From: Symsagittifera roscoffensis
Lineage: Eukaryota > Xenacoelomorpha > Acoela > Convolutidae
DNA length: 64,000 nt
Direction: 5' to 3'
Assembly (NCBI RefSeq): GCF_963678635.1
Contig: NC_087062.1
Span: 58,420,129-58,484,128, forward strand
The notes under the pieces were generated by a model. The model was not told the DNA's origin. It searched no databases and saw nothing but the letters and a program-made list of their open reading frames with translations. This document shows, piece by piece, positions 36,281 to 47,941 of this stretch. Position 1 is the first letter of the stretch. Each line of letters opens with the position of its first letter. A program made the translations under genes and the position numbers.

Positions 36281-39200
36281 GATACACAACACCGAATAAA
36301 TTCAATATTTGGAGTCACTGAGAAAGACAACACACAGCATATCGCCAAATTAGGTCAGTATTTGGGATTGCTTCAACCCCAAATTATGATTTTCGAAGCA
36401 TAACGCCGAATAAATTCAGTAATTGTAGTCATTGGGTTGAGAGTTTTTTGAAACAAAACAAACAATATATCGCCAAAAATCGTCAATATTTGGGATTCCG
36501 TCGATCCCAAATACTGTTCAGTATTTGCGATTGATTGAATCCCTAAAACTGGAATAATACAGAAAAAATACGGAATAAATTCATTATTTGGAGTCATTAT
36601 TTTGAGAGTGATTAGAAATACAACGCATAGCAAATTGTCCAATTAGTTCAGTATTTGGGATTTCATCGATCCCAAAAATTGGTCAAAAACTGAGACCAGT
36701 CATCAATCCCAAACACTGATCAAGTAAATTCCTAATCTAGTGAAATCGAATCATGTAATTAAAATATATAATTTTAAACGCTACTTCAAATATACATATA
36801 AGTAAACGGAATCCGCAAACATAATGCGGACTTCACTTACAATTTGCTGATTCCCCTTACACTTTGCAGATTCCACTTACAGTAACGGATTCCGCAACAG
36901 CTCAATTTAACTATACAAATGTCTTATTGTTTGTTTGCAGACTCCACATACTGTTCTGGATTCCGCAAATACTGTTGCGGATTCCACAAGTTCGTCTATT
37001 TTTGGAGCGATTTTGAGCTGAACAGTGTTTTAAATCTTTGTTTGCGGAATCCCTAACAGCAAAGAAGATCAAATAAAAATAGCAATGATAAGGATTCCGC
37101 GACAAATCTGATTTTGGCCTGTTGTGGAAACCGCATACAATGCACAGAGTGCACAGTTTAGCCTCGTAATTTAGTTAAAAAGTCGAAATTTTTCTGAAGA
37201 AAAAAAATCCAACCGAGCACAAATATTCCGTTACTTTTGTTACGAAAGTCCGAACAAAAGGTTATTTGAAAGAGTAACTGATTGAATCGATTTTTGAGAA
37301 AGTTCTGCTTATAACACGCGAATGTTAAGAAATTCTATCCAGTGCTTGATTAGTGTTCCGCCAAGCTGCCAGTATATACCGTTGAGAGCGATATATCTGC
37401 AGTAGTGTTGAGGTCTGACTTTGAACAGTTCTCTGTGAAACAAATGCCAAATATTTTGATATTTTTTTACCGAAAAATTCAAGTAGTTGAGTTTGAATAA
37501 TGCTTATTTTGGTTTGTATGGCTTGATTTAAGTTATTTACTATAATCTCTTCTAAATTACATGTCTCAAAAAAGTACAATTGAGGCAGAGACATATTTAA
37601 AATTGGGCACAATTTGCTCAAAACTGGAAAAATTATTCTGATGTTTTTTTTTACACGAAAACTGATTGAGCTTTAAAAGAATCACAGACTGATTTTATTT
37701 AAAATTTTGCCATTAAATGAAACACAGTAAAGCCGAATTCCCGATAGCAGGTCGTAAATTATCGGGGATATATTTGTTGCAACTAGTGTGTCAAGTAATC
37801 AAATTGGCCCTCAGTGCGCGTGAACTCCAGCGAGCTAAGCTAAATCTCTGAGACCTGTTTCAAGTAGTTTTGTAAGGGTCTAGGGCAATCATCCATTACT
37901 GGAAACAGTCGGATGTTTATTCAACGAAATCTGTTTCTCGTATATTCAAGCACTTTTTGGAACATCGGATGTTTGCACTTAAGAATGATCGAACTGAAGA
38001 AGTATGTCCGGCTTGTTGCTTTTCTCGGATAGAAAATTTATTGAGTAATTTCAGAACAGAAGCTGCACTTCGCTAACACAAACAAATAGCAACACAAAAC
38101 CAAAAATAGAACTGCAAAGTAAAAAGAAATATGCTTCAAGAGGAAAACAACTTAAAAAAAACATAAATGGTTAAAAACACGAGTCTCGCAGGGAAACTAT
38201 TTGAATCAACTAGCATGCCTCAATTAATTCATAAATACTATTTAGGCGCGTTGAAATTTTGACAGATCTTAGCACTTAATCGTTGAACACAAAAAATAAG
38301 AGATTAAAATGACGCATAACTTACTCCATTTAAATGTCAAACCGCTAAATTTTGAAATGTTATGAAAAACTATCTGAGGTTAGATGGAAGCAAAGTACTT
38401 TGCATTGCCCGACACGCTATACAAGTACACATTGACTCTTCTCGTCTTATAACGCATTAGCAAGACCAAATAGTCTGCTGCAATCTAATTTCTGTAATAT
38501 TTTCCAAAGCGAACTTTTTTACAGCACTACGCTAAGAAAAATTGGTGAATTTCAAATTCCCTGCATCAAAAAGTTTTTAAGAAGCACAATCAAAAATCGA
38601 ACGGGGTCTCGATCAACAGAACCATTGCAAAAAATAACAAGGATAGCCAGTTGTGATGTGCAAATAGCACAAAAAAAAACGATCATATTCATAAAAAAGA
38701 ACAAACTGAAGACTTTTTCTTTTTTCGAATTCTAAGTCGTTTTTTGAACGCGGTGTGATAAGAACACGTTTTTAAAAAATCTGGCTAAGGTCGCGCTAAA
38801 TAGTTTTCGTTTTATTAAAATCAATTTATTTAGCCCACAATGTCTAGATTACGAAAGTTACTCAATCCCCAAAAAATTCATAGCATAATCAGTTGGAAAA
38901 AAGTAGTGAACGCAGGTAAACATTAAAAAAAACATGACGATGACGACAAAATCAAAAGTTGAAACCCAATACGCCGAAAATTATTAATAAAGAAAAAAAT
39001 CATTTTGCAAAACGCCTTATGAAAACTTGACTCTAACATACGTTCATATACATGGCAAAATTAGCAGGGTGCACTCGTGGATGCTATTTCTAATACTCGC
39101 CACTCTGAGAAGTTTTGAACGGTTAAAAGTCTATTTCTTATTTTTTGTTTACTTTAAACTTCGTTTATGTGAGAGTGTCATCTCCCTTCCCTGATGTCAG

Positions 39201-40560
39201 ACGACCCAAACATAAATTTTATTGTGAACAACTTGCCCTGCAATACCATACGACTTAAAAAAGTGAAAAATGATTTTTTTTCATTAACTCTAAAAAAGAA
39301 ATGCATTTCGCTACGCTTTGATCTCAAGATTTTTCTATGCTATATGAATTAAAACAGGTACAAAAATAAACAAAATCCGGTCAATCACTTCACATTTTTA
39401 CAAATTACACCAATTCATTCAATTTAAATAAGGATGAATAGAAACAACAGATCGGCGAATTGTGTTAATTTCTACTTCATCTAAACTGAAAACGAAACCT
39501 GTACAACTGCAAGACGCATCGAGGGCTAGCACTACATAAGATAGATGAGAATTAAAGAATAAATTATATTAGGTTGGTTTCTCATTAGAATGGTCGAGAT
39601 GAAAGAATGTGTCAGATTTTATACATGAAAAAGCTAACGAAGCAGTCCTCCAAATCGGTGCATGTCATCATTTAGTAATTTGGAAACACAACACTAAAAA
39701 AATTCAATATTTGGAGTCACTGAGAAATACAACACACAGTATCTCGCCAAATTAGGTCAGTATTTGGGATTGCTTCAATCCCAAATACTGGTCAAAAATT
39801 GAGACCAGTCATCAATCCCAAACACTGATCAAGTAAATTCCTAATCTAGTGAAATCGAATCATGTAATTAAAATATATAATTGCAAACGCTACTACAAAT
39901 ATACATATAAGTAAACGGAATCCGCAAACATAATGTGGACTTCACTTACAATTTGCTGATTGCCCTTACACTTTGCAGATTCCACTTACAGTTACGGATT
40001 CCGCAACAGCTCAATTCAACTATACAAATGTCTTATTGTTTGTTTGCAGACTCCACATACTGTTCTGGACTCCGCAAATACTGTTGCGGATTCCACAAGT
40101 TCGTCTATTTTTGGAGCGATTTTGAGCTGAACAGTGTTTTAAATCTTTGTTTGCGGAATCCCTAACAGCAAAGAAGATCAAATAAAAATAGCAATAAAAA
40201 GGATTCCGCGACAAATCTGATTTTGGCCTGTTGGTTTGTTTTGCAGTTATGTAAGTTTTTGCAATCACTTCATTTTTTTTTAAAAATTACACCAATTCAA
40301 TCAATTTAAGTCAGGAGGAATCGAAACAATTGATCGGCGAATTGTGTTAATTTCTACTTCATCTAAACTGAAATTGAAACCCGTACAACTGCAAGACGCA
40401 TCAAATGCTAGCACTACAAGATAGATGAGAATGAACGAATAAATTATATTAGGTTGGTTTCTCATTAGAATGGTCGAGATGAAAGAATGTGTCAGATTTT
40501 ATACATGAAAAGCTAACGAAGCAAACCTCCAAATCGGTGCATGTCATCAATTAGTAAATT
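36281..40560. repeat. Higher-order repeat unit 2 (about 4.28 kb)
   Basis: It repeats unit 1 almost base for base in the spacer (for example 38062-38500 against 33781-34220), with more differences in the monomers, so the duplication is recent. It is non-coding. Confidence 0.87.
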
Positions 40561-43500
40561 GGATACACAACACCGAATAAATTCAATATTTGGAGTCACT
40601 GAGAAAGACAACACACAGCATATCGCCAAATTAGGTCAGTATTTGGGATTGCTTCAACCCCAAATTATGATTTTCGAAGCATAACGCCGAATAAATTCAG
40701 TAATTGTAGTCATTGGGTTGAGAGTTTTTTGAAACAAAACAAACAATATATCGCCAAAAATCGTCAATATTTGGGATTCCGTCGATCCCAAATACTGTTC
40801 AGTATTTGCGATTGATTGAATCCCTAAAACTGGAATAATACAGAAAAAATATGGAATAAATTCATTATTTGGAGTCATTATTTTGAGAGTGATTAGAAAT
40901 ACAACGCATAGCAAATTGTCCAATTAGTTCAGTATTTGGGATTTCATCGATCCCAAAAATTGGTCAAAAATTGAGACCAGTCATCAATCCCAAACACTGA
41001 TCAAGTAAATTCCTAATCTAGTGAAATCGAATCATGTAATTAAAATATATAATTTTAAACGCTACTTCAAATATACATATAAGTAAACGGAATCCGCAAA
41101 CATAATGCGGACTTCACTTACAATTTGCTGATTCCCCTTACACTTTGCAGATTCCACTTACAGTAACGGATTCCGCAACAGCTCAATTTAACTATACAAA
41201 TGTCTTATTGTTTGTTTGCAGACTCCACATACTGTTCTGGATTCCGCAAATACTGTTGCGGATTCCACAAGTTCGTCTATTTTTGGAGCGATTTTGAGCT
41301 GAACAGTGTTTTAAATCTTTCTTTGCGGAATCCCTAACAGCAAAGAAGATCAAATAAAAATAGCAATGATAAGGATTCCGCGACAAATCTGATTTTGGCC
41401 TGTTGGTTTGTTTTGCAGTTATGTAAGTATTTCAAGGAAAAGATTTGTCTATACTCCCTGAATTCAAACAGGTACAAAAATAAAACATCCGGTCAATCAC
41501 TTCATTTTTTTTAAACATTACACCAATTCAATCAATTTAAGTAAGGAGGAATCGAAACAATTGATCGGCGAATTGTGTTTATTTCTACTTCATCTAAACT
41601 GAAATTGAAACCCGTACAACTGCAACACGCATCGAATGCTAGCACTACAAGATAGATGAGAATTAACGAATAAATTATATTAGGTTGGTTTCTCATTAGA
41701 ATGGTCGAGATGAAAGAATGTGTCAGATTTTATACATGAAAAGCTAACGAAGCAAACCTCCAAATCGGTGCATGTCATCAATTAGTAAATTGGATACACA
41801 ACACCGAATAAATTCAATATTTGGAGTCACTGAGAAACACAACACACAGCATATCGCCAAATTAGGTCAGTATTTGGGATTGCTTCAACCCCACATTATG
41901 ATTTTCGAAGCATAACGCCGAATAAATTCAGTAATTGTAGTCATTGGGTTGAGAGTTTTTTGAAACAAAACACACAACATATCGCCAAAAATGGTCAATA
42001 TTTGGGATTCCGTCGATCCCAAATACTGGTCAGTATTTGCGATTGATTGAATCCCTAAAACTGGAATAATACAAAAAAAATATGGAATAAATTCATTATT
42101 TGGAGTCATTATTTTGAGAGTGATTAGAAATACAACGCATAGCAAATTGTCCAATTAGTTCAGTATTTGGGATTTCATCGATCCCAAAAATTGGTCAAAA
42201 ATTGAGACCAGTCATCAATCCCAAACACTGATCAAGTAAATTCCTAATCTAGTGAAATCGAATCATGTAATTAAAATATATAATTTTAAACGCTTCTACA
42301 AATATACATATAAGTAAACGGAATCCGCAAATATAATGCGGACTTCACTTACAATTTGCTGATTCCCCTTAAACTTTGCAGATTCCACTTACAGTTACGG
42401 ATTCCGCAACAGCTCAATTTAACTATACAAATGTCTTATTGTTTGTTTGCAAACTCCACATACTGTTCTGGATTCCGCAAATACTGTTGCGGATTCCGCA
42501 AGTTCGTCTATTTTTGGAGCGATTTTGAGCTGAACAGTGTTTTAAGTAATTGTTTGCGGAATCCATAACAGCAAAGAAGATCAAATAAAAATAGCAATGA
42601 TAAGGATTCCGCGACAAATCTGATTTTGGCCTGTTGGTTTGTTTTGCAGTTATGTAAGTATTTCAAGGAAAAGATTTGTCTATACTCCCTGAATTCAAAC
42701 AGGTACAAAAATGAAACATCCGGTCAATCACTTCATTTTTTTTTAAATTACACCAATTCATTCAATTTAAGTAAGGAGGAATCGAAACAATTGATCGGCG
42801 AATTATGTTTATTTCTACTTCATCCAAACTGAAATTGAAACCCGTAAAACTGCAAGACGCATCGAATGCTAGCACTACAAGATAGATGAGATTTAACGAA
42901 TAAATTATATTAGGTTGGTTTCTCATTAGAATGGTCGAGATGAAAGAATGTGTCAGATTTTATACATGAAAAGCTAACGAAGCAAACCTCCAAATCGGTG
43001 CATGTGATCAATTAGTCAATTGGATACACAACACCGAATAAATTCATTATTTGGAGTCACTGAGAAACACAACACACAGCATATCGCCAAATTAGGTCAG
43101 TATTTGGGATTGCTTCAACCCCAAATTATGATTTTCGAAGCATAACGCCGAATAAATTCAGTAATTGTAGTCATTGGGTTGAGAGTTTTTTGAAGCAAAA
43201 CACACAGCATATCGCCAAATATGGTCAGTACTTGGGATTCCATCGATCTCAAATACTGTTCAGTGTTTGGCATTGATTGAATCCCAAAAACTGGAATAAT
43301 ATTGAATAAATATGGAATAAAATCATTATTTGGAGTCATTGGGTTGAGAGTAATTAGAAACACAACGCATAGCAAATCGTCCAACTAGTTCAGTATTGGG
43401 GATTTCATCGATCCGAAAAACTGGTCAAAAATTGAGACCAGTCATCAAACCCAAACACTGATCAAGTAAATTCCTATTCTAGTGAAATCGAATCATGTAA

Positions 43501-43870
43501 TTAAAACATATAATTTTAAACGCTACTACATATATACATATATGTAAACGGAATCCGCAAACAAAATGCGGATTTCCTTTACAATTTGCTGATTCACCCT
43601 GCCCTTTGCGGATTCCGCCTACAGTTACGGATTCCGCAACAGCTCAATTTAACTATACACATGCCTTATTGTTTGTTTGCGGACTCCACATACTGTTCTG
43701 GATTCCGCGAATACTGTTGCGGATTCCGCAAATTCGTCTATTTTTGGAGCGATTTCGAGCTTAACAGTGTTTTAAGAATTTGTCTGCGGAATCCATAACA
43801 GCAAAGAAGATCAAAGAAAAATAGCAATGATGTGGATTCCGCGACAAATTTGATTTTGACCTGTTGTGGA
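40561..43870. repeat. 1.23-kb monomers of the array without the spacer
   Basis: Corresponding points lie 1230-1231 bp apart (for example 40654, 41885, 43115). Here the spacer of the 4.28-kb unit is absent: GATTTTGGCCTGTTG runs straight into GTTTGTTTTGCAGTTATGTAAG. Each monomer has the GGATTCCGC block and the CCCAAATACTG block. The rightmost monomer is the most diverged. Confidence 0.85.
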
Positions 43871-45884
43871 ATCCGCATACAATGCACAGAATGCCTAGTT
43901 TGGCCTCGTAAAGTAGTTAACAAGTCAAAGTTTGTCCGAAGAAAAAAAACTCACCCCGAGCACAAATATTCCGTTACTTTTGTTACGAAAGTCCGAACAA
44001 AAGGTTATTTGAAAGAAAAACTGATTGAATCGAACTTTGAGAAAGTTCTGCTTATAACACGCGAATGTTAAGAAGTTCTATCCAGTGCTTGATTAGTGTT
44101 CCGCCAAGCTGCCAGTATATACCGTTGAGCGCGATATATCTGCAGTAGTGTTGAGGTCTCACTTTGAACAGTTCTCCGTGAAACAAATGCCAAATATTTT
44201 GATATTTTTTTAACCGAAAAATTCAAGCATTTGAGTTTGAATAATGCTTATTTTGGTTTGTATGGCTTGATTTAAGTTATTTACTATAATCTCTTCTGAA
44301 TTACATGTCTCAAAAAATTACAATTGAGGCAGAGACATATTTAAAATTGAGCATAAGTTGCTCAATACTGGAAAAATTAGTATGATGTTTTTTACACGAA
44401 AACTGATTGAGCTTAAAAAGAATCACAGACTGATTTTATTTAAAATTTTGACATTAAATGAAACACAGTAAAGCCGAATTCCCGATAGCAGGCCATAAAT
44501 TATCGGGGATATATTTGTTGCTACTAGTGTGTCAAGCAATCAAATTGGCCCTCAGCGCTCTTGAACTCCTGCGAACTGTGCTAAATCTCTGAGATGTGTT
44601 TCAAGTGGTTTTGTAAGGGTCTAGGGTCAAACATCAGTTTTATCAAACATCCTAACTTATGTAATAACTACGTAATCAAATGACGTTAGATTTTTTAACA
44701 CATGACAAAACTCAATTAACCAATTCCAATTTAGCCGACTCTGGCGAGCTCCACTTTTGATCATGAAACTCACCCTGTGTTGACAAGCTCAAAACACGTT
44801 GACGCGAATGCAACAGTCGCTATTATTTTGGCCAAAACAGCATCTTTTCAAAAAAAGATATACTTCGTACCTTTGTCCTGATTACTGAAAACAGTCGGAT
44901 GTTTATTCAACGAAATCTGTTTCTCGTATGTTCAAGCACTTTTTGGAACATCGGATGTTTGCACTTAAGAATGATCGAACTGAAGAAGTATGTCCGGCTT
45001 GTTGCTTTTCTCGGATAGAAAATTTATTGAGTAATTTCAGAACAGAAGCTGCACTTCGCTAACACAAACAAATAGCAACACAAACAAATAGCAACACAAA
45101 ACCAAAAATAGAACTGCAAAGTAAAAAGAAATATGCTTCAAGAGGAAAACAACTTAAAAAAAACATAAATGGTTAAAAACACGAGTCTCGCAGGGAAGCT
45201 ATTTGAATCAACTAGCACGCCTCAATTAATTCATAAATACTAATTAGGCGCGTTGAAATTTTGACAGATCTTAGCACTTAATCGTTGAACACAAAAAATA
45301 AGAGATTAAAATGACGCATAACTTACTCCATTTAAATGTCAAACCGCTAAATTTTGAAATTTTGTGAAAAACTATCTGAGGTTAGATGGAAGCAAAGTAC
45401 TTTGCATTGCCCGACACGCTATACAAGTACACATTGACTCTTCTCGTCTTATAACGCATTAGCAAGACCAAATAGTCTGCTGCAATCTAATTTCTGTAAT
45501 ATTTTCCAAAGCGAACTTTTTTTACAGCACTACGCTAACAAAAATTGGTGAATTTCAAATTCCCTGCATCAAAAAGTTTTTAAGAAGCACAATCAAAAAT
45601 CGAACGGGGTTTCGATCAACAGAACCATTGCAAAAAAGAACAAGGATAGCCGGTTGTGATGTGCAAATAGCACAAAAAAAAACGATCATATTCATAAAAA
45701 GTACAAACTGAAGACTTTTTCTTTTTTCGAATTCTAAGTCGTTTTTTGAACGCGGTGTGATAAGAACACGTTTTTAAAAAATTTTGGCCAAGGTCGCGCT
45801 AAATAGTTTTCGTTTTATTAAAATCAATTTATTTAGCCTACAATTTCTAGATAACGAACGTTACTCAATCCCCAAAAAATTCAA

Positions 45885-46330
45885 AACATAGCCAATCGAA
45901 GATTGCAAAAGAGTATTGAACGCAAGTAAACATAAAAACACGCTGACACTTTCTTGAAAAAATCTGATCTCTTCAAAGAAAAAAATAGATGCCCTTAAAG
46001 CTCTTTGAATTTCGCAATACAATTTAAGCTTTGCACTTTTTTGATAACAAGAACCCAATTTGAGAAAACTGGATCAATAGGTAAAGTTTTTATTCCGCTG
46101 GAAATCTAAAAATTAAATTCCACTTTCCAAATTAGAAATAGTTCACGGTTTTTTGCGCCATTTCCACATTCGTATTTGGAAAGTGCTTTTTACGTCACTT
46201 TCAGCAGATGGATTTCAATTGAACTCAAAAACTGCATTATACCTAAGTGCATCAATATTTTAAGACTTTCTCATGAAAAAAAAACTAAACGAAATCAGCA
46301 AGACCTATATAAGAGTGTTCACTACATTCA
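45885..46330 (+). repeat. Diverged copy of the ~0.95-kb repeat family inside the spacer
   Basis: ACATAGCCAA, GAACGCAAGTAAA, AGATGCCCTTAAAGCTCTTTGAA and CAATTTGAGAAAACTGGAT occur in family order. TATATAAGAG follows at 46306-46315 with a TTCACTACATTCATAACTC segment behind it, as in the copy at 25864. Confidence 0.65.
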
Positions 46331-46539
46331 TAACTCTTAATCAGTTTCTCGACAATAGGAAAAATTGTTCAACATTTTTATGCCGTTCAAATTTTTTATG
46401 TCGGTATCAAAAGGCTGTAATACGATATATCCATCGACGCATTCCGATGACTTTTTGTGGTACCTGATTTTGCGTGGAAAAAGAAAAAATTAAATTGCAG
46501 CCGAATCCATTTTCAATGATCGGAACAAAAAGTTGAAAG

Positions 46540-46710
46540 AGTTTGACCAAAAATCATCATCATTTTTTAATCTGCGCGGAAGATTTAGACCAAAAATTAT
46601 CATAATTTTTTATTCCGCGCAAAATAATTTGACCAAAAATTATAATCGTTTTTTATTCCACACGAAAGATTTTAACCAAAAATTATCATCATTTTTTATT
46701 CCGTGAACAA
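46540..46710. repeat. 43-bp tandem repeat, about 4 units
   Basis: Units start GACCAAAAATTATCATCATT and carry TTTTTATTCCGCGC. Four units with a few substitutions each are visible. The repeat is not present in the other two spacer copies. Confidence 0.75.
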
Positions 46711-47273
46711 TTTGTCCAGCAAAACCATCCGACTTGAAGTTTCCATTGAATGTCAAAACTTTCTTGTGAAAGAGTAATACTTTTCAACGAATACCTCCAA
46801 AAAACATTAGGTAAATATGATGACAAAATCAAAAGCTGAAACCCAATACGCCAAAAATTATTATTAAGAAAAAAATCATTTCGCAAAAACGCTTAATGAA
46901 AACTTGACTCTAACATACATTTATATACATAGCATCCACGAGTGCACCCTGCTAATTTTTCCATTTCTAATGCTCACCTCTCTGTGAATTTTTGAACGGT
47001 TTGGAACCTGATCTAAACTACATTTTATGATTGGATAAATTAGATATTTTACCAATGTAAAGTATTTAATATTAACCAATCATGATCCATCTAACTAACA
47101 ACCCACTTATTTGTAAGTGCTGAAGTTACTTGTAATTTCAGCACCAGAGAGATTTGAATTTAACTTAGAAATTAGTTGGACTCTCCCGAGCACTTCAGCA
47201 GCCGCAATAAACCAGTATACCCTAGATCTATTGAGCCTAGCAGAGACTAGTTAAACAACCTGAGACTAGATAG

Positions 47274-47281
47274 TATAAGAG
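47274..47281 (+). promoter_or_regulatory. TATA box of the LTR promoter
   Basis: TATAAGAG is conserved at the same place in the left LTR (7589-7596). Transcription would be expected to begin about 25-30 nt downstream, near 47305, about 195 nt ahead of the 77-codon ORF. Confidence 0.55.
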
Positions 47282-47383
47282 TAAGATTAGGATCGGTATT
47301 AGACTAAGAAGTTGCACGAATCTATCCGGCCGAAAATAAGATAGCGTGACGAGCAGACGGTGTACCCTATCCGAAATTACTCT

Positions 47384-47392
47384 ATGAGTTAA
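47384..47392 (+). promoter_or_regulatory. Two-codon upstream ORF
   Basis: ATG AGT TAA is the only ATG that I find between the predicted transcription start and the 77-codon ORF. It is kept in the left LTR (7478-7486). Confidence 0.35.
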
Positions 47393-47498
47393 CCAACCCA
47401 GTCCTAACTCATCTGGTGCGACCATAAGTCTCGAACAAGACCTTAATAGCTTAGAATTAACCAAAATAGATTAGAAATTAGACAAAAACATTTACAAA

Positions 47499-47732
47499 AT
47501 GTTATACGACAATAATTTAATCGAAATGTCTCTACGACTCAATAGATCAGAGCCAATATTCCGAACCATAACAGAACTACCCGGAATTGGAAGAAGACCT
47601 CGAACCAGAGACGACATACGACAAAGTAGAAACTTGCCATATAGCTATATGATAGTTAGGCAAAAACCAGAACAAACTTTTATATTTAGAATATTACTGG
47701 CAATGAATTTAGATTTTCATTTGCAAACATAA
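47499..47732 (+). CDS. LTR-embedded 77-residue protein
   Basis: The ORF lies wholly inside the LTR, so an intact element would carry it twice. Against the left copy it is ungapped, with six amino-acid differences, and I count about 17 synonymous against 7 nonsynonymous nucleotide changes. That is a strong sign of purifying selection on the protein. The product is basic, with an Arg-rich middle (GIGRRPRTRDDIRQ) and a hydrophobic C-terminal part (FIFRILLAMNLDF). I see no signal peptide and recognise no family. LTR-encoded accessory proteins exist in a few vertebrate retroviruses such as MMTV; no homology to these is implied. Confidence 0.7.
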   Translation: MLYDNNLIEMSLRLNRSEPIFRTITELPGIGRRPRTRDDIRQSRNLPYSYMIVRQKPEQTFIFRILLAMNLDFHLQT

Positions 47733-47875
47733 AACCTTGAAGTTAATCTTCAAAATCATTTCAGGCGCTAAACAAAATTATTAATATACAATAACGATTG
47801 ATAAAAAGATCTAAGATCGTTTTCCTAAAACTCTGCAGTAATATACAAAATATGTTTGAAAAATATTTATTGAAA

Positions 47876-47908
47876 AATAAAAATAAAAATTAGTAGCATG
47901 ACAATAAA
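47876..47908 (+). terminator. Polyadenylation signals in the LTR
   Basis: AATAAA occurs at 47876, 47882 and 47903, near the 3' end of the LTR and matching the left copy, as expected for 3' processing in the R region of the downstream LTR. Confidence 0.55.
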
Positions 47909-47941
47909 TGGTTAGTAATCATAAATCATCCTGTTGTTCCA

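Larger units (their letters stand above)
43871..47001. repeat. Third, diverged copy of the array spacer, interrupted by the LTR element
   Basis: It follows 32850-34850 and 37125-39130 but has about 250 extra bp at 44631-44884 and a longer inner segment (about 45885-46810). In the other two spacers that inner segment is shortened to about 60 bp. It ends TTTTGAACGGTT at 47001, where the retroelement begins. The other two spacers continue from this same point into AAAAGTC (34848 and 39128). Confidence 0.8.
47002..47941 (+). repeat. 5' LTR (940 bp)
   Basis: It starts TGGAACCTGATC and ends TTGTTCCA, giving a 6-bp terminal inverted repeat at exactly the two points predicted by comparison with the left copy. 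The LTR holds TATAAGAG (47274-47281), a two-codon uORF (47384-47392), the 77-codon ORF and AATAAA signals at 47876, 47882 and 47903. No TGG-type primer site follows directly: the next bases are GCTCCATCACC. Confidence 0.87.

Noticed and set aside
32172-43923. Many 60-89-codon frames repeating across the array (such as those starting MSRNPYHC or MDNLLCVV)
   Set aside because: They recur only because the non-coding array recurs. They overlap the GGATTCCGC motif blocks in all frames, differ by stops between units and show no codon constraint.
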